A stretch of 64,000 bases of DNA from Acidovorax radicis N35 (GCF_000204195.1 NZ_AFBG01000019.1:558001-622000); one strand, 5' to 3'. Positions 52,507-62,969 are shown, numbered from the stretch's first letter. Notes: generated by a model not told the origin, from the letters alone. A program made the numbers and translations.

Positions 52507-53274
52507 TCAACCCCCAAACCGCTGCGAGGCAATCTCCAGCAGCCCATCAAAAATCAGGTTGTCCACCAGCTCGAACGGGCGCGTCATGCTGGGCGCCATC
52601 TTCCAGCCCGCGCCGCCGGTCATCAGGCAAGCAGGCTCCTCGCCGCAGTGCTGGATCACGTGCTGCACCATGCGCTCCACGGCCCCCGCGATGGCGTAGG
52701 TGCCACCGCTGGTCAACGCATCGCTGGTATTGGTGGGGAACATGCGCACCTCGCCCGTGGGTACATGCAGGCCAGCAGTGCCGGATTCGAGCGCACGCAG
52801 CATGATGCCGTGGCCCGGCAGGATGAGCCCGCCCATGAAGCGTCCCTCGGCGTCGATGCACTCCACCGTGACCGCTGTGCCCACCATCACCACCACCAGA
52901 GGCCGCGCAGGCCCCTGGGCCAGCACACGGTGGCGTGCGCCGATCATGGCCACCCAGCGGTCCGAGCCCAGTCGCGAGGGGTGGTCGTAGCCATTGGTCA
53001 GTCCCGCCTCCTGCGCCGACGACACCACCCACGAAGGTGCGACGTCCCAGAGTTCCATCTGCTCTTGCACACGGCGCTTGACGGCATCCCCCGCCACCAC
53101 ACAGCCCAGCATGCGTTCGGGGTGGGGCAGCGCCGCCCAGCTGCCTTCGGCCAGGCGGTCGATGTGGTCCAAGAACTCGGCGCCATGCGCAATGAGCGCA
53201 GCCCCGGGGCGGGGAGCGTCGTACAACGCCCATTTGAGACGGGTGTTACCGACGTCGATGGCCAGAAAAGTCAT
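52507..53274 (-). CDS. coaX: type III pantothenate kinase
   Basis: 255 residues. [17 protein letters not shown] (ASKHA phosphate-1 motif), [49 protein letters not shown] and [12 protein letters not shown] are typical of CoaX. It phosphorylates pantothenate in CoA synthesis and is not inhibited by CoA. The ATG at 53274 is at the family start; a longer in-frame extension is not supported. Convergent with the TPR gene, divergent from the BON-LysM gene. Confidence 0.93.
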   Translation of the reverse strand: MTFLAIDVGNTRLKWALYDAPRPGAALIAHGAEFLDHIDRLAEGSWAALPHPERMLGCVVAGDAVKRRVQEQMELWDVAPSWVVSSAQEAGLTNGYDHPSRLGSDRWVAMIGARHRVLAQGPARPLVVVMVGTAVTVECIDAEGRFMGGLILPGHGIMLRALESGTAGLHVPTGEVRMFPTNTSDALTSGGTYAIAGAVERMVQHVIQHCGEEPACLMTGGAGWKMAPSMTRPFELVDNLIFDGLLEIASQRFGG

Positions 53275-53454
53275 GCGGCGGATTATCCCGAGTTTTGCGA
53301 TGCGCCCCTGCCCGAGGGCGACAGCCCACCGCCGCATTACTCCTCGCCGTCCACAAATTGTGAAAAATCGTGTCGCGTCCCCGTCCGACACGTTGCAGCC
53401 GCCCATTGCCGCTACAGTGGTCCTTCCTGTTTCTGCAACATTAGGAGGTACGAC

Positions 53455-53940
53455 ATGGGTCTTTTCAGTTTCATCAAGGAAGCCGGCGAAAAGCTGTTCG
53501 GCGGCAAAGAAGCACAGGCCGCCACCGCAGCCGCCCCCACGCAGGATGAACTCAACGCCAAGGCGTCCAAGGCCATCGAGACCTACATCGCTTCCCAGAA
53601 CCTGGGCGCCAGCAATGTGCAGGTGGCCTTTGAAGGCCCCGAAGGCAAAGTCACCGTGAAGGGCACAGCCCCCACGCAGGCCGCCAAGGAAAAAGTCACC
53701 CTGTGCTGCGGCAACGTGGCCAGCGTGACCAGCGTCGAGAACCTGATGGAGGTGACCAATCCTGAGCCCGAAGCCCAGTACCACGACGTGGTGCGCGGCG
53801 ACACGCTCAGCGCCATTGCCAAGAAGTTCTACGGCGACGCCAACAAATACCCTGCGATCTTCGAGGCCAACAAGCCCATGCTGAGCCACCCCGACAAGAT
53901 CTATCCCGGCCAGAAGCTGCGCATCCCCGCACTTAAGTGA
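53455..53940 (+). CDS. lysM: BON-LysM domain protein (YgaU/Kbp-like)
   Basis: 161 residues. A short amphipathic start ([17 protein letters not shown]), BON domain about 35-100 ([44 protein letters not shown]) and LysM domain about 110-160 ([46 protein letters not shown]). No signal peptide, as in E. coli Kbp, a cytoplasmic potassium sensor. AGGAGG lies before the ATG. An R2 repeat abuts the stop codon. Confidence 0.93.
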   Translation: MGLFSFIKEAGEKLFGGKEAQAATAAAPTQDELNAKASKAIETYIASQNLGASNVQVAFEGPEGKVTVKGTAPTQAAKEKVTLCCGNVASVTSVENLMEVTNPEPEAQYHDVVRGDTLSAIAKKFYGDANKYPAIFEANKPMLSHPDKIYPGQKLRIPALK

Positions 53941-54030
53941 TCCCCCTGAGTCGCCTTCGGCGCCTTCCCCCGAGGGGGACGCACCCGGTGGCCCGGCGTA
54001 GCCGGTTCCACGGGTGCACTGGCGGGGACG
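53941..54030 (+). repeat. R2 repeat directly after the BON-LysM gene
   Basis: CCCCCTGAGTCGCCTTCGG, CGCCTTCCCCCGAGGGGG, ACGCACCCGGTGGCC, then GGTTCCACGGGTGCAC, starting two bases after the stop. The reverse-strand counterpart follows the asparaginase gene (60519-60601). Confidence 0.75.
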
Positions 54031-54104
54031 GGGGTGACGTGAAAGCCTGTGGGAAAGGGACTGCAACGAATGCGGTTCCCATGCCGTCGCAAGGCAAAAT
54101 TCGA

Positions 54105-54160
54105 ATCAAAATAGCTGCTACCGCTTGATACACAAGCGCTAGCAGCTATTTTTTAGGAGC
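54105..54160 (-). repeat. R1 palindromic repeat, copy D
   Basis: Long inverted repeat with arms AAATAGCTGCTA-CGCTTG and CAAGCG-TAGCAGCTATTT (one mismatch), then TTTTTAGGAGC. It abuts the rhodanese stop codon and, read from that gene, ends in TTTT, so it could also terminate transcription. Confidence 0.8.
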
Positions 54161-54161
54161 A

Positions 54162-54584
54162 TCAGCCCTGCTTCCACGGCAGGCCGTGGAAGCGCCAGCC
54201 GCCGCGTTGGCCGCGGTGGCCCTGGGCATCCGCATCGCCTTCGAAGCCTTCGAGAATGTTGTAGGCGGTCAGGCCCAGTTCCGTGGCGCGGCGTGCGGCG
54301 GCGATGGAGCGCACGCCGCTGCGGCACAGCAGCACGGCGGGGGTGCCGGCAGGGACGGCGGCGCGCATCTGCGCATCAAAGTCGGCGTTCATCGCCATGC
54401 CCGGCCATTGTTTCCAGGCCACGGCGGCGGCGCCGGGCACCTGGCCCACCCATTCGCGCTCTGCGTCGCTGCGCACATCGACCAGCACGGCCTGGCCGTT
54501 TTGCACCCATTGCCAGGCCTGCTGGGGCGTGATGTCGCCTGCATAGCCATCAGCCGGGGAAATCGTTGGTTCGGTCATCGTCAT
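54162..54584 (-). CDS. rhodanese-like sulfurtransferase domain protein
   Basis: 140-residue single rhodanese domain: VLVDVRSDAEREWVGQVPGAAAVAWKQW and the active-site loop LLCRSGVRSIAAA with the catalytic Cys. The C terminus GFEGDADAQGHRGQRGGWRFHGLPW is typical of a small cytoplasmic subfamily. It likely moves sulfane sulfur or acts in thiol chemistry. The ATG at 54584 has AAAGGA upstream. It lies 7 bp after the metallopeptidase gene. Confidence 0.88.
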   Translation of the reverse strand: MTMTEPTISPADGYAGDITPQQAWQWVQNGQAVLVDVRSDAEREWVGQVPGAAAVAWKQWPGMAMNADFDAQMRAAVPAGTPAVLLCRSGVRSIAAARRATELGLTAYNILEGFEGDADAQGHRGQRGGWRFHGLPWKQG

Positions 54585-54591
54585 GGTCCTT

Positions 54592-55566
54592 TCAATCCCA
54601 CAAAGGGGCCGATTCGTCACGCAAGCGGCTGCGCAGCTGCGCATAGTCGGGCACGACGGTGGCCACGGTGTCCCAAAAGCGCGGGCTGTGGTCCATCACG
54701 CGCAGGTGGGCCAGCTCGTGCGCCACCACGTAGTCGATGACAGCCGGGCGGTAGTGCAACAGGCGCCAGTTCAGGCGGATGGAGCCATCGGCCTTGGCGC
54801 TGCCCCAGCGGGTCTGCGCGCTCGACAGCCGCAGGCTGGCCCAGCGCACGCCCAGCAGCGGCGCAAAGTGGTCCAGCCGGGCCGTGAAGTGGCGCCGAGC
54901 ATCGCGCATCAGCCAAGCCTGCACGGCGTCGCGGATCTGCACCGGATTGGCACTGTGGGGCAGGCCGATCTGCAGGGTGGGCATGGCGGCACCACCCGGC
55001 TCGGCAGCCACCACCAGCGCCCCGCCCTTGCCCGCAAAGCCGTGGCTGGGGTCCAGCACCACCGTCAGCGGTTCACCCAAATAAGGCAGCACGGCTCCGT
55101 TGGCCCAGACGATGCGCCCGCCCTCCAGGCGCTGCTGGCGCTCGCGCGCGTCCGACAGCTTGCGCAAGATCCAGTCGGACTTCTCGCGCAGCGCAGCATC
55201 CACCGCACCCAGCGTGACCCAGCTGGGCGCACGCACCGCCAAGCCATCGGCCCCCACGGTGAAGCCGATGGTGCGGCGGCGTGCCCGCGTCAGTGCATAG
55301 GCCACCACGGCGTCGCCCAGCAGCACTTCGCGGCTGGCCTGCGGGTGGCGGAATTCGGCGGGGGACAGCAGTGAGGGCAGAGGCACTGCGGGCGCCGCCG
55401 GCCGATTCACTATCGTTTTAGGAGCTACCAGCGCTTGCTCATCCAGCGCTGGTGGCATTTTTTGCTTGAAATCTGCAGCATTCACGACCGGTGCCGCGGC
55501 CGGAGCCACAACCGGTGAGAGGGGCGGGTCGAAAAGGTCGAGCGCCAACTGCACAAGCCGCTGCAT
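54592..55566 (-). CDS. YgjP/DUF45-type metallopeptidase
   Basis: 324 residues. The C-terminal domain has the zinc motif HELAHLRVMDHSPRFWDTV (HExxH plus a later His) and upstream RWGSAKADGSIRLNWRLLHY, characteristic of YgjP. A Pro/Ala-rich N-terminal region precedes it. Residues about 33-52 (FKQKMPP to APKTI) are encoded by an in-frame R1 repeat. The ATG at 55566 is used. Conserved neighbour of glyQS-gmhB-plsC; cytoplasmic, substrate unknown. Confidence 0.86.
   Translation of the reverse strand: MQRLVQLALDLFDPPLSPVVAPAAAPVVNAADFKQKMPPALDEQALVAPKTIVNRPAAPAVPLPSLLSPAEFRHPQASREVLLGDAVVAYALTRARRRTIGFTVGADGLAVRAPSWVTLGAVDAALREKSDWILRKLSDARERQQRLEGGRIVWANGAVLPYLGEPLTVVLDPSHGFAGKGGALVVAAEPGGAAMPTLQIGLPHSANPVQIRDAVQAWLMRDARRHFTARLDHFAPLLGVRWASLRLSSAQTRWGSAKADGSIRLNWRLLHYRPAVIDYVVAHELAHLRVMDHSPRFWDTVATVVPDYAQLRSRLRDESAPLWD
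55410..55473 (-). repeat. R1 palindromic repeat, copy E, inside the YgjP-type gene
   Basis: CTATCGTTTTAGGAGC on one side, the perfect arms CCAGCGCT and AGCGCTGG in the middle and TTTTTTGCTTGAAATC at the other. The whole element stays open in the gene's frame and encodes about 20 residues of a low-complexity linker. Confidence 0.75.
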
Positions 55567-55576
55567 CACGGAGGGC

Positions 55577-56362
55577 TTACTTTCCGTTGGCCGCGTCGGT
55601 GGCCCGGGCGGGCGGGATGACCACGGCGGGGTATGCATCAGGGTCCAGGCGGCGCATCTCGGCCTCGATCCAGGCCTCCACCTCGCGCATCAGCTCGTCG
55701 GGCTTGCGGCCTGCACTGGGAATGGGCTTGCCGATGGACACATCCACCACGCCCGGGCGCTTGATGAAGGCCTTGCGCGGCCAGACCTTGGCCGAAGTAA
55801 CGGCAATCGGCACCACGGGTGCGCCGGTGTCGATGGCCAGGCGGGTGCCGCCGGTCTTGTAGTTGCCCTTTTGGCCGCGCTCGATGCGCGTGCCTTCAGG
55901 GAACATGATGATCCAGATGCCCTGGGCCAGCAGGTCCTTGCCCTGCTGCACCACCTTGTGGAAAGCCTGCGTGCGCTGGTCGCGGTCGATGTGGATCATG
56001 TCCAGCCGACCGATGGCCCAGCCGAAGAACGGTACACGCAGCAGCTCCTTCTTGAACACGTAGGCCAGGGGGTGGGGCATGATCGCGGGCATCAGAAAGG
56101 TCTCGTACGTGGACTGGTGCTTGACCAGCAGCACCGCCCCCGCGTTCTCGCCCTGCGGCAGGTTCTCCATGCCCATCACGTTGGTGCGGATGCCGAGGAT
56201 CACGCGGGCACCGCTGATGCACAGCGAAAGCCACGCGCGCGCGATGCGGTACAGCGGCTTGCCGCGCACCCCCAGCAGCGTGCCCAGCATGATGGTCAGC
56301 GCGTAGGGCACCACGGTGATGCCCATCCAGAGAAGGTGAATGACAGAACGGATAAAGGCCAT
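55577..56362 (-). CDS. plsC: 1-acylglycerol-3-phosphate O-acyltransferase
   Basis: 261 residues, N-terminal membrane segments (SVIHLLWMGITVVPYALTIML), catalytic block KHQSTYETF (H-x4-E), and FPEGTRIERGQKGNYKTGG, VPIAVTS. It makes phosphatidic acid from lysophosphatidate at the inner membrane. The start codon at 56362 is only 8 bp from R1 copy F, which fills the gap back to the gmhB stop. Part of the glyQS-gmhB-plsC string. Confidence 0.92.
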   Translation of the reverse strand: MAFIRSVIHLLWMGITVVPYALTIMLGTLLGVRGKPLYRIARAWLSLCISGARVILGIRTNVMGMENLPQGENAGAVLLVKHQSTYETFLMPAIMPHPLAYVFKKELLRVPFFGWAIGRLDMIHIDRDQRTQAFHKVVQQGKDLLAQGIWIIMFPEGTRIERGQKGNYKTGGTRLAIDTGAPVVPIAVTSAKVWPRKAFIKRPGVVDVSIGKPIPSAGRKPDELMREVEAWIEAEMRRLDPDAYPAVVIPPARATDAANGK

Positions 56363-56370
56363 TTTTATGG

Positions 56371-56427
56371 TTATTTTGGCCGCCAGCGCTTTTCTACCAA
56401 GCGCCAACAGCTATTAAATGAATAGCA
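56371..56427 (-). repeat. R1 palindromic repeat, copy F
   Basis: GGCCGCCAGCGCTTTTC, TACCAAGCGCCAACAGCTATT. It occupies almost the whole interval between the gmhB stop and the plsC start, so it forms the plsC leader in the shared transcript. Confidence 0.7.
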
Positions 56428-57039
56428 TCAAGAAGTGGCGCCACCCGGCGTGGGCAGGGGCGTCGCAGCCAGCGGTGGCGCGGCGAACTGCACGGCGGGC
56501 AAAAGCTGGTCCACAAAATCCCCCAGGCTGGCATACACCCGCGTGCCCGGCGGGCCCCCCGCAGGCAGGGGTCCGCCCGGGTGCACCTGCGCCGACTGCC
56601 CCGTGCACACCAGGTGCAGTTGTGCGCCCAGTGCGGCGCCTGCCTGCAAGTGCGCGACGCAGCTACCCACCACCTGCACATCGTCACGTTCGACCCCATA
56701 GCGATCACTGATCTGCTCAAGCAGGCCGGGGGCGGGCTTGCGGCACGCACATTCTTCATCGGCCGCGTGGGGGCAATAGAAGACGGCGTCGATGCGCCCG
56801 CCCACCGCAGCCACCTGCCGGTGCATCTTGGCGTGGATGGCATTGAGCGCCACCACATCAAACAAGCCCCGGCCCAGGCCCGGCTGGTTGGTGGCCACCA
56901 CCACATGCCAGCCCGCATGGTTGAGCCGCGCAATGGCTTCAAGCGCACCCGGCACGGCGGTCCACTCGTCGGCAGCGGTGACATAGTCGTCCGCCAGCGG
57001 GTTGAGGGTGCCGTCGCGGTCGAGAATGGCGAGTTTCAT
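56428..57039 (-). CDS. gmhB: D-glycero-beta-D-manno-heptose 1,7-bisphosphate 7-phosphatase
   Basis: 203-residue HAD phosphatase: LAILDRDGTLNP (nucleophile Asp), ATNQPGLGRG, the zinc loop CPHAADEECACRKP, and VVGSCVAHLQAGAALGA, where the usual late DxxxD acidic residues are not obvious (GSCVAHLQA in place of GDSxxDxxA). It removes the 7-phosphate in ADP-heptose synthesis for LPS core. The Pro-rich C terminus is longer than usual. The missing late Asp may weaken activity or mark a variant. Confidence 0.87.
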   Translation of the reverse strand: MKLAILDRDGTLNPLADDYVTAADEWTAVPGALEAIARLNHAGWHVVVATNQPGLGRGLFDVVALNAIHAKMHRQVAAVGGRIDAVFYCPHAADEECACRKPAPGLLEQISDRYGVERDDVQVVGSCVAHLQAGAALGAQLHLVCTGQSAQVHPGGPLPAGGPPGTRVYASLGDFVDQLLPAVQFAAPPLAATPLPTPGGATS

Positions 57040-57091
57040 AGGAGGGGTTTGCCTTGTGAGAACCGCCAGCCTAGCAGCTTGTGCAAACCGG

Positions 57092-59233
57092 TCAAACCGC
57101 CAGGCGAGAAAGGTCGGCCACGCGGTTCATGGCCTCGTGCAGGCTCTTGAGCAGGCCCTGGCGGTTCAGGCGCAGGTCCATCTGCTCGGCGTTGACCATC
57201 ACGTCGTCGAAGAACGCGTCCACCGGCGCGCGCAGCACGGCCAGGGTCTGCAGGCTGGCGGTGTAGTCGCCCGCGTCGAACTGGGCATTGGCCTCGGGCA
57301 CGAAGCGCTGCAGCGCGGCGTACAGGTCCTGCTCGGCCTTTTCCTGCAGCAGGTCGGGGTTGACGTGGGCATCCACCGGGCCTTCGACCTCGGCCTTCTT
57401 CAGGATGTTGCCCACGCGCTTGTTGGCCGCTGCCAGGGCCGGGCTTTCGGGCAGCGCGGCAAAGGCGCGCACGGCCGCGAGCTGCTTTTCGACCAGGGCG
57501 AGGCGCTGCGGGCGCAGGGCCATGACGGCGTCGACCTCCTGTGCACGGTAGCCCTGCTCGCGCAGGCTGCCGGCGAGGCGGTCGTAGATGAAGTCGGCCA
57601 GGGGCGCCGATGCATCGGTGATCTTGTCGCCAAAGGCGGGCACGGCACCGGCCAGCAGGTCGTTGAGCTGGAGCGGCAGGTCTTTTTCGACCAGCATGCG
57701 AATCACGCCCAGAGCATGGCGGCGCAGTGCGAACGGGTCGCGGTCACCCGTGGGCAGGTTGCCGATGCCGAACATGCCCACCAGGGTTTCCAGCTTATCG
57801 GCCAGCGCCACCACCACGCCGGCGGTGTTGCGCGGCAGCGTGTCGCCCGCGAAGCGAGGCTTGTAATGGTCTTCGATGGCGTGCGCCACGGTCTCGCCCA
57901 GGCCGTCGTTCAGGGCATAGTAGCCGCCCATGATGCCCTGCAGCTCGGGGAACTCGCCCACCATGTCGGTGACGAGGTCGGTCTTGGCCAGTTGTGCCGC
58001 TTTGTCGGCATCAGCGACGAGAGCAGCATCGCCCAATTGCGTGGCAATGGCTTTGGCTATGGACCTCACGCGCTCCACGCGTTCACCCTGCGTGCCCAGC
58101 TTGTTGTGATAGACCACCTTGGAGAGGCCCTCGACGCGTGAGGCTAGGGTCTTCTTGCGGTCCTGGTCGAAGAAGAACTTCGCGTCGGCCAGGCGCGGGC
58201 GCACCACGCGCTCGTTGCCACCAGTCACAAAGCTCGTGTCTTCGGGGCTGATGTTGCTGACCACCAGGAACTTGTTGGTGAGCTTGCCCGCGGCGTCCAG
58301 CAGCGGAAAGTACTTCTGGTTGGCCTTCATCGTGAGGATGAGGCACTCCTGCGGCACGTCGAGGAACTCGGTCTCGAACGAGCAGGTGACCACGTTGGGA
58401 CGTTCGACCAGCGCGGTCACTTCGTCGAGCAGCGCCTCGTCTTCGATGGGGCGCGCGCCGTTGCCCACCTGGGCGGCGGCCGCGGCCAGCTGGCGGGCGA
58501 TCTCGGCCTTGCGCTCGGCAAAGGAGGCGATCACGGCGCCGTCCTTCTTGAGCGTGGCGGCGTAGCTGTCGGCGTCTGCCAGCACCACGGGCGACACGGC
58601 GGCTTCAAAACGATGGCCCTGCGTGCTGTTGCCCGCCGACAGGCCCAGGGCCTTCACCGGCACCACGGTGCTGCCGTGCAGCGCGACCAGGCCGTGCGCG
58701 GGGCGCACGAAGTTCACGCTGCTCCAGCCGGGCAGTTCGCAGTCGGTCTCGAGCTGGTAGCTCATGACCTTGGGAATGGGCAGCTTGGCCAGGGCTTCGA
58801 GCAAGCCCTTTTGCAGGCCTTCCTGCAGCGTGGCACCGGGCACCACGCTGTCGTAGAACAGGGCCTCGGCCTTGCCGTCTTGCGCGCGCTTGAGCGCCGC
58901 CACGGCGGCTGCCGGGTCGGACACATCCGCGCCCAGGGCCTGCAGCTTTTTCAACAGCGCCGGGCTGGCATTGCCGCTGGCGTCGAGCCCCACGGTCACG
59001 GGCATGAGCTTTTGCTGCACGGCCTTGTCGGCGGCCTTGTCGGCCACAGCCGTCACATGCGCGGCCAGGCGGCGGGGCGAGGCAAAGGGCGTGACCACGG
59101 ACGCTGCCGTGGCCAGGCCCTGCGCCTTGAGCTGGTCGCCCAGCACGGCGGCAAAGGCATCGCCCAGCTTTTGCAGCGCCTTGGGCGGCAGCTCTTCGAC
59201 AAACAGTTCTACGAGAAGGTTTTGGGTTGTCAT
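57092..59233 (-). CDS. glyS: glycine--tRNA ligase beta subunit
   Basis: 713 residues. LLVELFVEELPPKALQKLGDAFA at the start, MTVGLD-type and RPAHGLVALHG region, HRFEAAVSPVVL, the HD-like central domain (VERVRSIAKAIATQLGD), and a C-terminal anticodon-binding DALR-like domain (LAVLRAPVDAFFDDVMVNAEQMDLRLNRQGLLKSLH). The ATG at 59233 is preferred over 59239 because GAGAG is 8 bp upstream. It works as an alpha2-beta2 enzyme with GlyQ, 11 bp upstream. Confidence 0.95.
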   Translation of the reverse strand: MTTQNLLVELFVEELPPKALQKLGDAFAAVLGDQLKAQGLATAASVVTPFASPRRLAAHVTAVADKAADKAVQQKLMPVTVGLDASGNASPALLKKLQALGADVSDPAAAVAALKRAQDGKAEALFYDSVVPGATLQEGLQKGLLEALAKLPIPKVMSYQLETDCELPGWSSVNFVRPAHGLVALHGSTVVPVKALGLSAGNSTQGHRFEAAVSPVVLADADSYAATLKKDGAVIASFAERKAEIARQLAAAAAQVGNGARPIEDEALLDEVTALVERPNVVTCSFETEFLDVPQECLILTMKANQKYFPLLDAAGKLTNKFLVVSNISPEDTSFVTGGNERVVRPRLADAKFFFDQDRKKTLASRVEGLSKVVYHNKLGTQGERVERVRSIAKAIATQLGDAALVADADKAAQLAKTDLVTDMVGEFPELQGIMGGYYALNDGLGETVAHAIEDHYKPRFAGDTLPRNTAGVVVALADKLETLVGMFGIGNLPTGDRDPFALRRHALGVIRMLVEKDLPLQLNDLLAGAVPAFGDKITDASAPLADFIYDRLAGSLREQGYRAQEVDAVMALRPQRLALVEKQLAAVRAFAALPESPALAAANKRVGNILKKAEVEGPVDAHVNPDLLQEKAEQDLYAALQRFVPEANAQFDAGDYTASLQTLAVLRAPVDAFFDDVMVNAEQMDLRLNRQGLLKSLHEAMNRVADLSRLAV

Positions 59234-59244
59234 CGTCATTTCTC

Positions 59245-60150
<906 letters not shown>

Positions 60151-60332
60151 GGCGTCTGTGGCGCTGGCAAGCCAGGGCCGGGCAAGTAAGGGGGAAAGAA
60201 AAGGCGGTGCGTGTGCCAGGCCCACTGCCTGCAGCCAACAACGGTTGCAAGCGCGGGCGTCGCGCGCGCAACCGGTCATTTTACGGCGCTGCGGCTGGGG
60301 CTCGACAAACAAGCAGCATCCGCCCTCCCATG

Positions 60333-60365
60333 AAAAAAGGCCGGAGCCCTTTTGGAGCCCCAGCC
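60333..60365 (-). terminator. intrinsic terminator upstream of glyQ
   Basis: On the minus strand GGCTGGGGCTC pairs with GGGCTCCGGCC (11 bp with G-U pairs), loop CAAAA, followed by TTTTTT. It would stop transcripts running from the asparaginase side, or a short RNA starting near 60480, before glyQ. Confidence 0.72.
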
Positions 60366-60381
60366 TTCCCAACCAGTCACG

Positions 60382-60450
60382 CGGGCTATAAGCCGGTGCG
60401 TACCGGTGACCACCTTTGCGGGTAGCCCGTCGGCGCACGTGTCGTGCGCC
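60382..60450 (-). ncRNA. structured RNA-like element (unknown sRNA or leader)
   Basis: Two adjacent foldable modules. Hairpin GGCGCAC-GTGTC-GTGCGCC (60432-60450, 7 bp) stands beside a closed module with outer stem CGGGCTA / TAGCCCG (60382-60388 with 60423-60429) enclosing hairpin CCGGT-GCGT-ACCGG (60393-60406). On the minus strand these precede the terminator at 60365-60333, giving a compact RNA of roughly 120-150 nt or a 5' leader of glyQ. No known Rfam class recognised; no clear promoter. Confidence 0.35.
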
Positions 60451-60518
60451 AAGTCTCGTTTCAAATATTCGCTGCGCGGTTCATCACCTATGGCGCTTCC
60501 AGAGGGCATGCCTTCAAG

Positions 60519-60601
60519 CCGGTGCACCCGTGGAACTGGCTCTGCCAGGCCACCGGGTGCGTCCCCCCTCGGGGGGAAGGCGCCGAAGGCGACTCAGGGG
60601 G
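60519..60601 (-). repeat. R2 repeat directly after the asparaginase gene
   Basis: On the minus strand, right after the stop: CCCCTGAGTCGCCTTCGG, CGCCTTCCCCCCGAGGGGGG, ACGCACCCGGTGGCCTGGCA, GAGCCAGTTCCACGGGTGCACC. Nearly identical to 53941-54030 with the same polarity relative to the upstream stop. Confidence 0.75.
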
Positions 60602-60603
60602 GC

Positions 60604-61761
<1,158 letters not shown>

Positions 61762-61791
61762 CTATGAGAAAGCAGAACACAGTCATGCGGA

Positions 61792-61810
61792 ATAATTGAC
61801 CCACCCTTAT
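61792..61810. promoter_or_regulatory. possible LysR-type binding site
   Basis: ATAA, eleven bases, TTAT forms a short interrupted palindrome in the 211-bp gap between ansB and the LysR gene, the usual place for a LysR site. Arms are only 4 bp, so the call is weak. Confidence 0.25.
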
Positions 61811-61891
61811 GAATTTCACTCACACCCCAGACGCCTCCGCCCGGCCCCAGTTTTTAGGCCACACAGGCAAGCACCCCGGAGCAGCGCCGAA

Positions 61892-62809
61892 ATGAACCTG
61901 CGGCAACTGGAAGTTTTTCAGGCCGTGCTGCAGACCGGCAACATGAGTGCAGCGGCGCGCCTGCTGTGCATCACGCCTTCGGCGGTCAGCAAGGCGATTG
62001 CGCACACCGAGCTGCAGCTGGGCTACCGGCTGTTCAACCGCACGCCTTCGGGCCTAACACCCACACCCGAGGCCCAGGTGCTGGCGGCCGAATCCACCGG
62101 CATCTACCGGCAGCTGGACGCGCTCAAACGCACTGCCCGCAACCTGGCCACCAGCGATTCGGGCGATGTGCGCCTGGGCGCCATCCCGTCGATCACCCAC
62201 GAATTTCTGCCGCGCCTGCTGCAGCACCACGCCGAGCAGCACCCGCAGGTGGGCGTGGAAGTGCGCACCATCCACCAGGACCAGATGACACAGGCACTGC
62301 TCACGCGCAGCGTGGACTTCTGCCTGGGCTTCTACAAACACCCCCACCCCCAGATTGCCAGCGACCTGCTGGTCAGCGGCAGGCTGTATCTGGCGGTGGC
62401 GACCAGCGTGTGGGCCCGCGCGCCCCGCGCCGCCACCCCGGGGGCGCGGCTGGCGCAAGTGCCCGTGATCCGCCTGGTGGGCGACGACCCCATGCGCCAG
62501 GCCATTGATGAGATTGCGCAACGGCTGGGATCGCCCGCCGGACCAGGGATTCAGGTGCAGACCTCGCGCCTGGCGCTGGAGCTGGTACGCCGGGGCATGG
62601 GCTGGACGGTCGTGGACTTCCTCACTGCCAAGGGACTCGACCCCGCGCAAATGGTGGCGCAGGAGCTGCACGAGCTGGCGCCCATGTCGCTGTACAGCTA
62701 CCACGCACGGGCCTTGCCGCCGGGCCTGCAGGCCACGCGCATGCTGGCCATGCTGCCCACCCTGCTGCACGAAGCCCTGCAACCCAACCCCAAGCCCGCA
62801 CGGCGCTGA
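61892..62809 (+). CDS. LysR-family transcriptional regulator
   Basis: 305 residues. Winged helix-turn-helix MNLRQLEVFQAVLQTGNMSAAARLLCITPSAVSKAIAHTELQLGYRLFNRTPSGLTPTPEA, then a two-lobed effector domain (VRLGAIPSITHEFLPRLL; ARLAQVPVIRLVGDDPMRQAI; LELVRRGMGWTVVDFLTAKG). Transcribed away from ansB with 211 bp between the starts, so regulation of asparaginase or autoregulation is likely. The ATG at 61892 is right at the conserved N terminus. Confidence 0.9.
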   Translation: MNLRQLEVFQAVLQTGNMSAAARLLCITPSAVSKAIAHTELQLGYRLFNRTPSGLTPTPEAQVLAAESTGIYRQLDALKRTARNLATSDSGDVRLGAIPSITHEFLPRLLQHHAEQHPQVGVEVRTIHQDQMTQALLTRSVDFCLGFYKHPHPQIASDLLVSGRLYLAVATSVWARAPRAATPGARLAQVPVIRLVGDDPMRQAIDEIAQRLGSPAGPGIQVQTSRLALELVRRGMGWTVVDFLTAKGLDPAQMVAQELHELAPMSLYSYHARALPPGLQATRMLAMLPTLLHEALQPNPKPARR

Positions 62810-62915
62810 CGGCCCGGTAGCCCATGACATGACTGGTGCAAAACAGGGCTCAGGCCAGCGGTTCGCCCCAGGGCGAGGCTGGTGCCACATCCCAATTTGC
62901 GCAAGTCCCACGTGA

Positions 62916-62951
62916 AAACGGCCTGCCTGTCCGGAGACAGGCAGGCCGTTT
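62916..62951. terminator. bidirectional terminator between the LysR gene and fabB
   Basis: Perfect 16-bp stem AAACGGCCTGCCTGTC / GACAGGCAGGCCGTTT with loop CGGA. T runs of 3-4 follow on both strands, so it serves the two convergent genes. Confidence 0.85.
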
Positions 62952-62969
62952 GGTGTGGGAAGGCTGCGG

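Larger units (their letters stand above)
60151..60603. other. non-coding stretch between glyQ and the asparaginase gene
   Basis: 453 bp with no credible gene. From the glyQ side: about 180 bp of plain leader with a possible -10 TAAAAT on the minus strand near 60280; the intrinsic terminator 60333-60365; structured element 60382-60450; about 70 bp of unremarkable sequence; and the R2 repeat 60519-60601, which abuts the asparaginase stop. Confidence 0.6.

Noticed and set aside
53366..53396. CGTGTCG...CGACACG palindrome before the BON-LysM gene as an operator
   Set aside because: Single occurrence, no regulator gene nearby, and short arms expected by chance in GC-rich DNA.
60382..60450. A tRNA gene
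   Set aside because: No cloverleaf with T-loop GTTCGA or acceptor stem pairing; the stems fit two hairpin modules instead.
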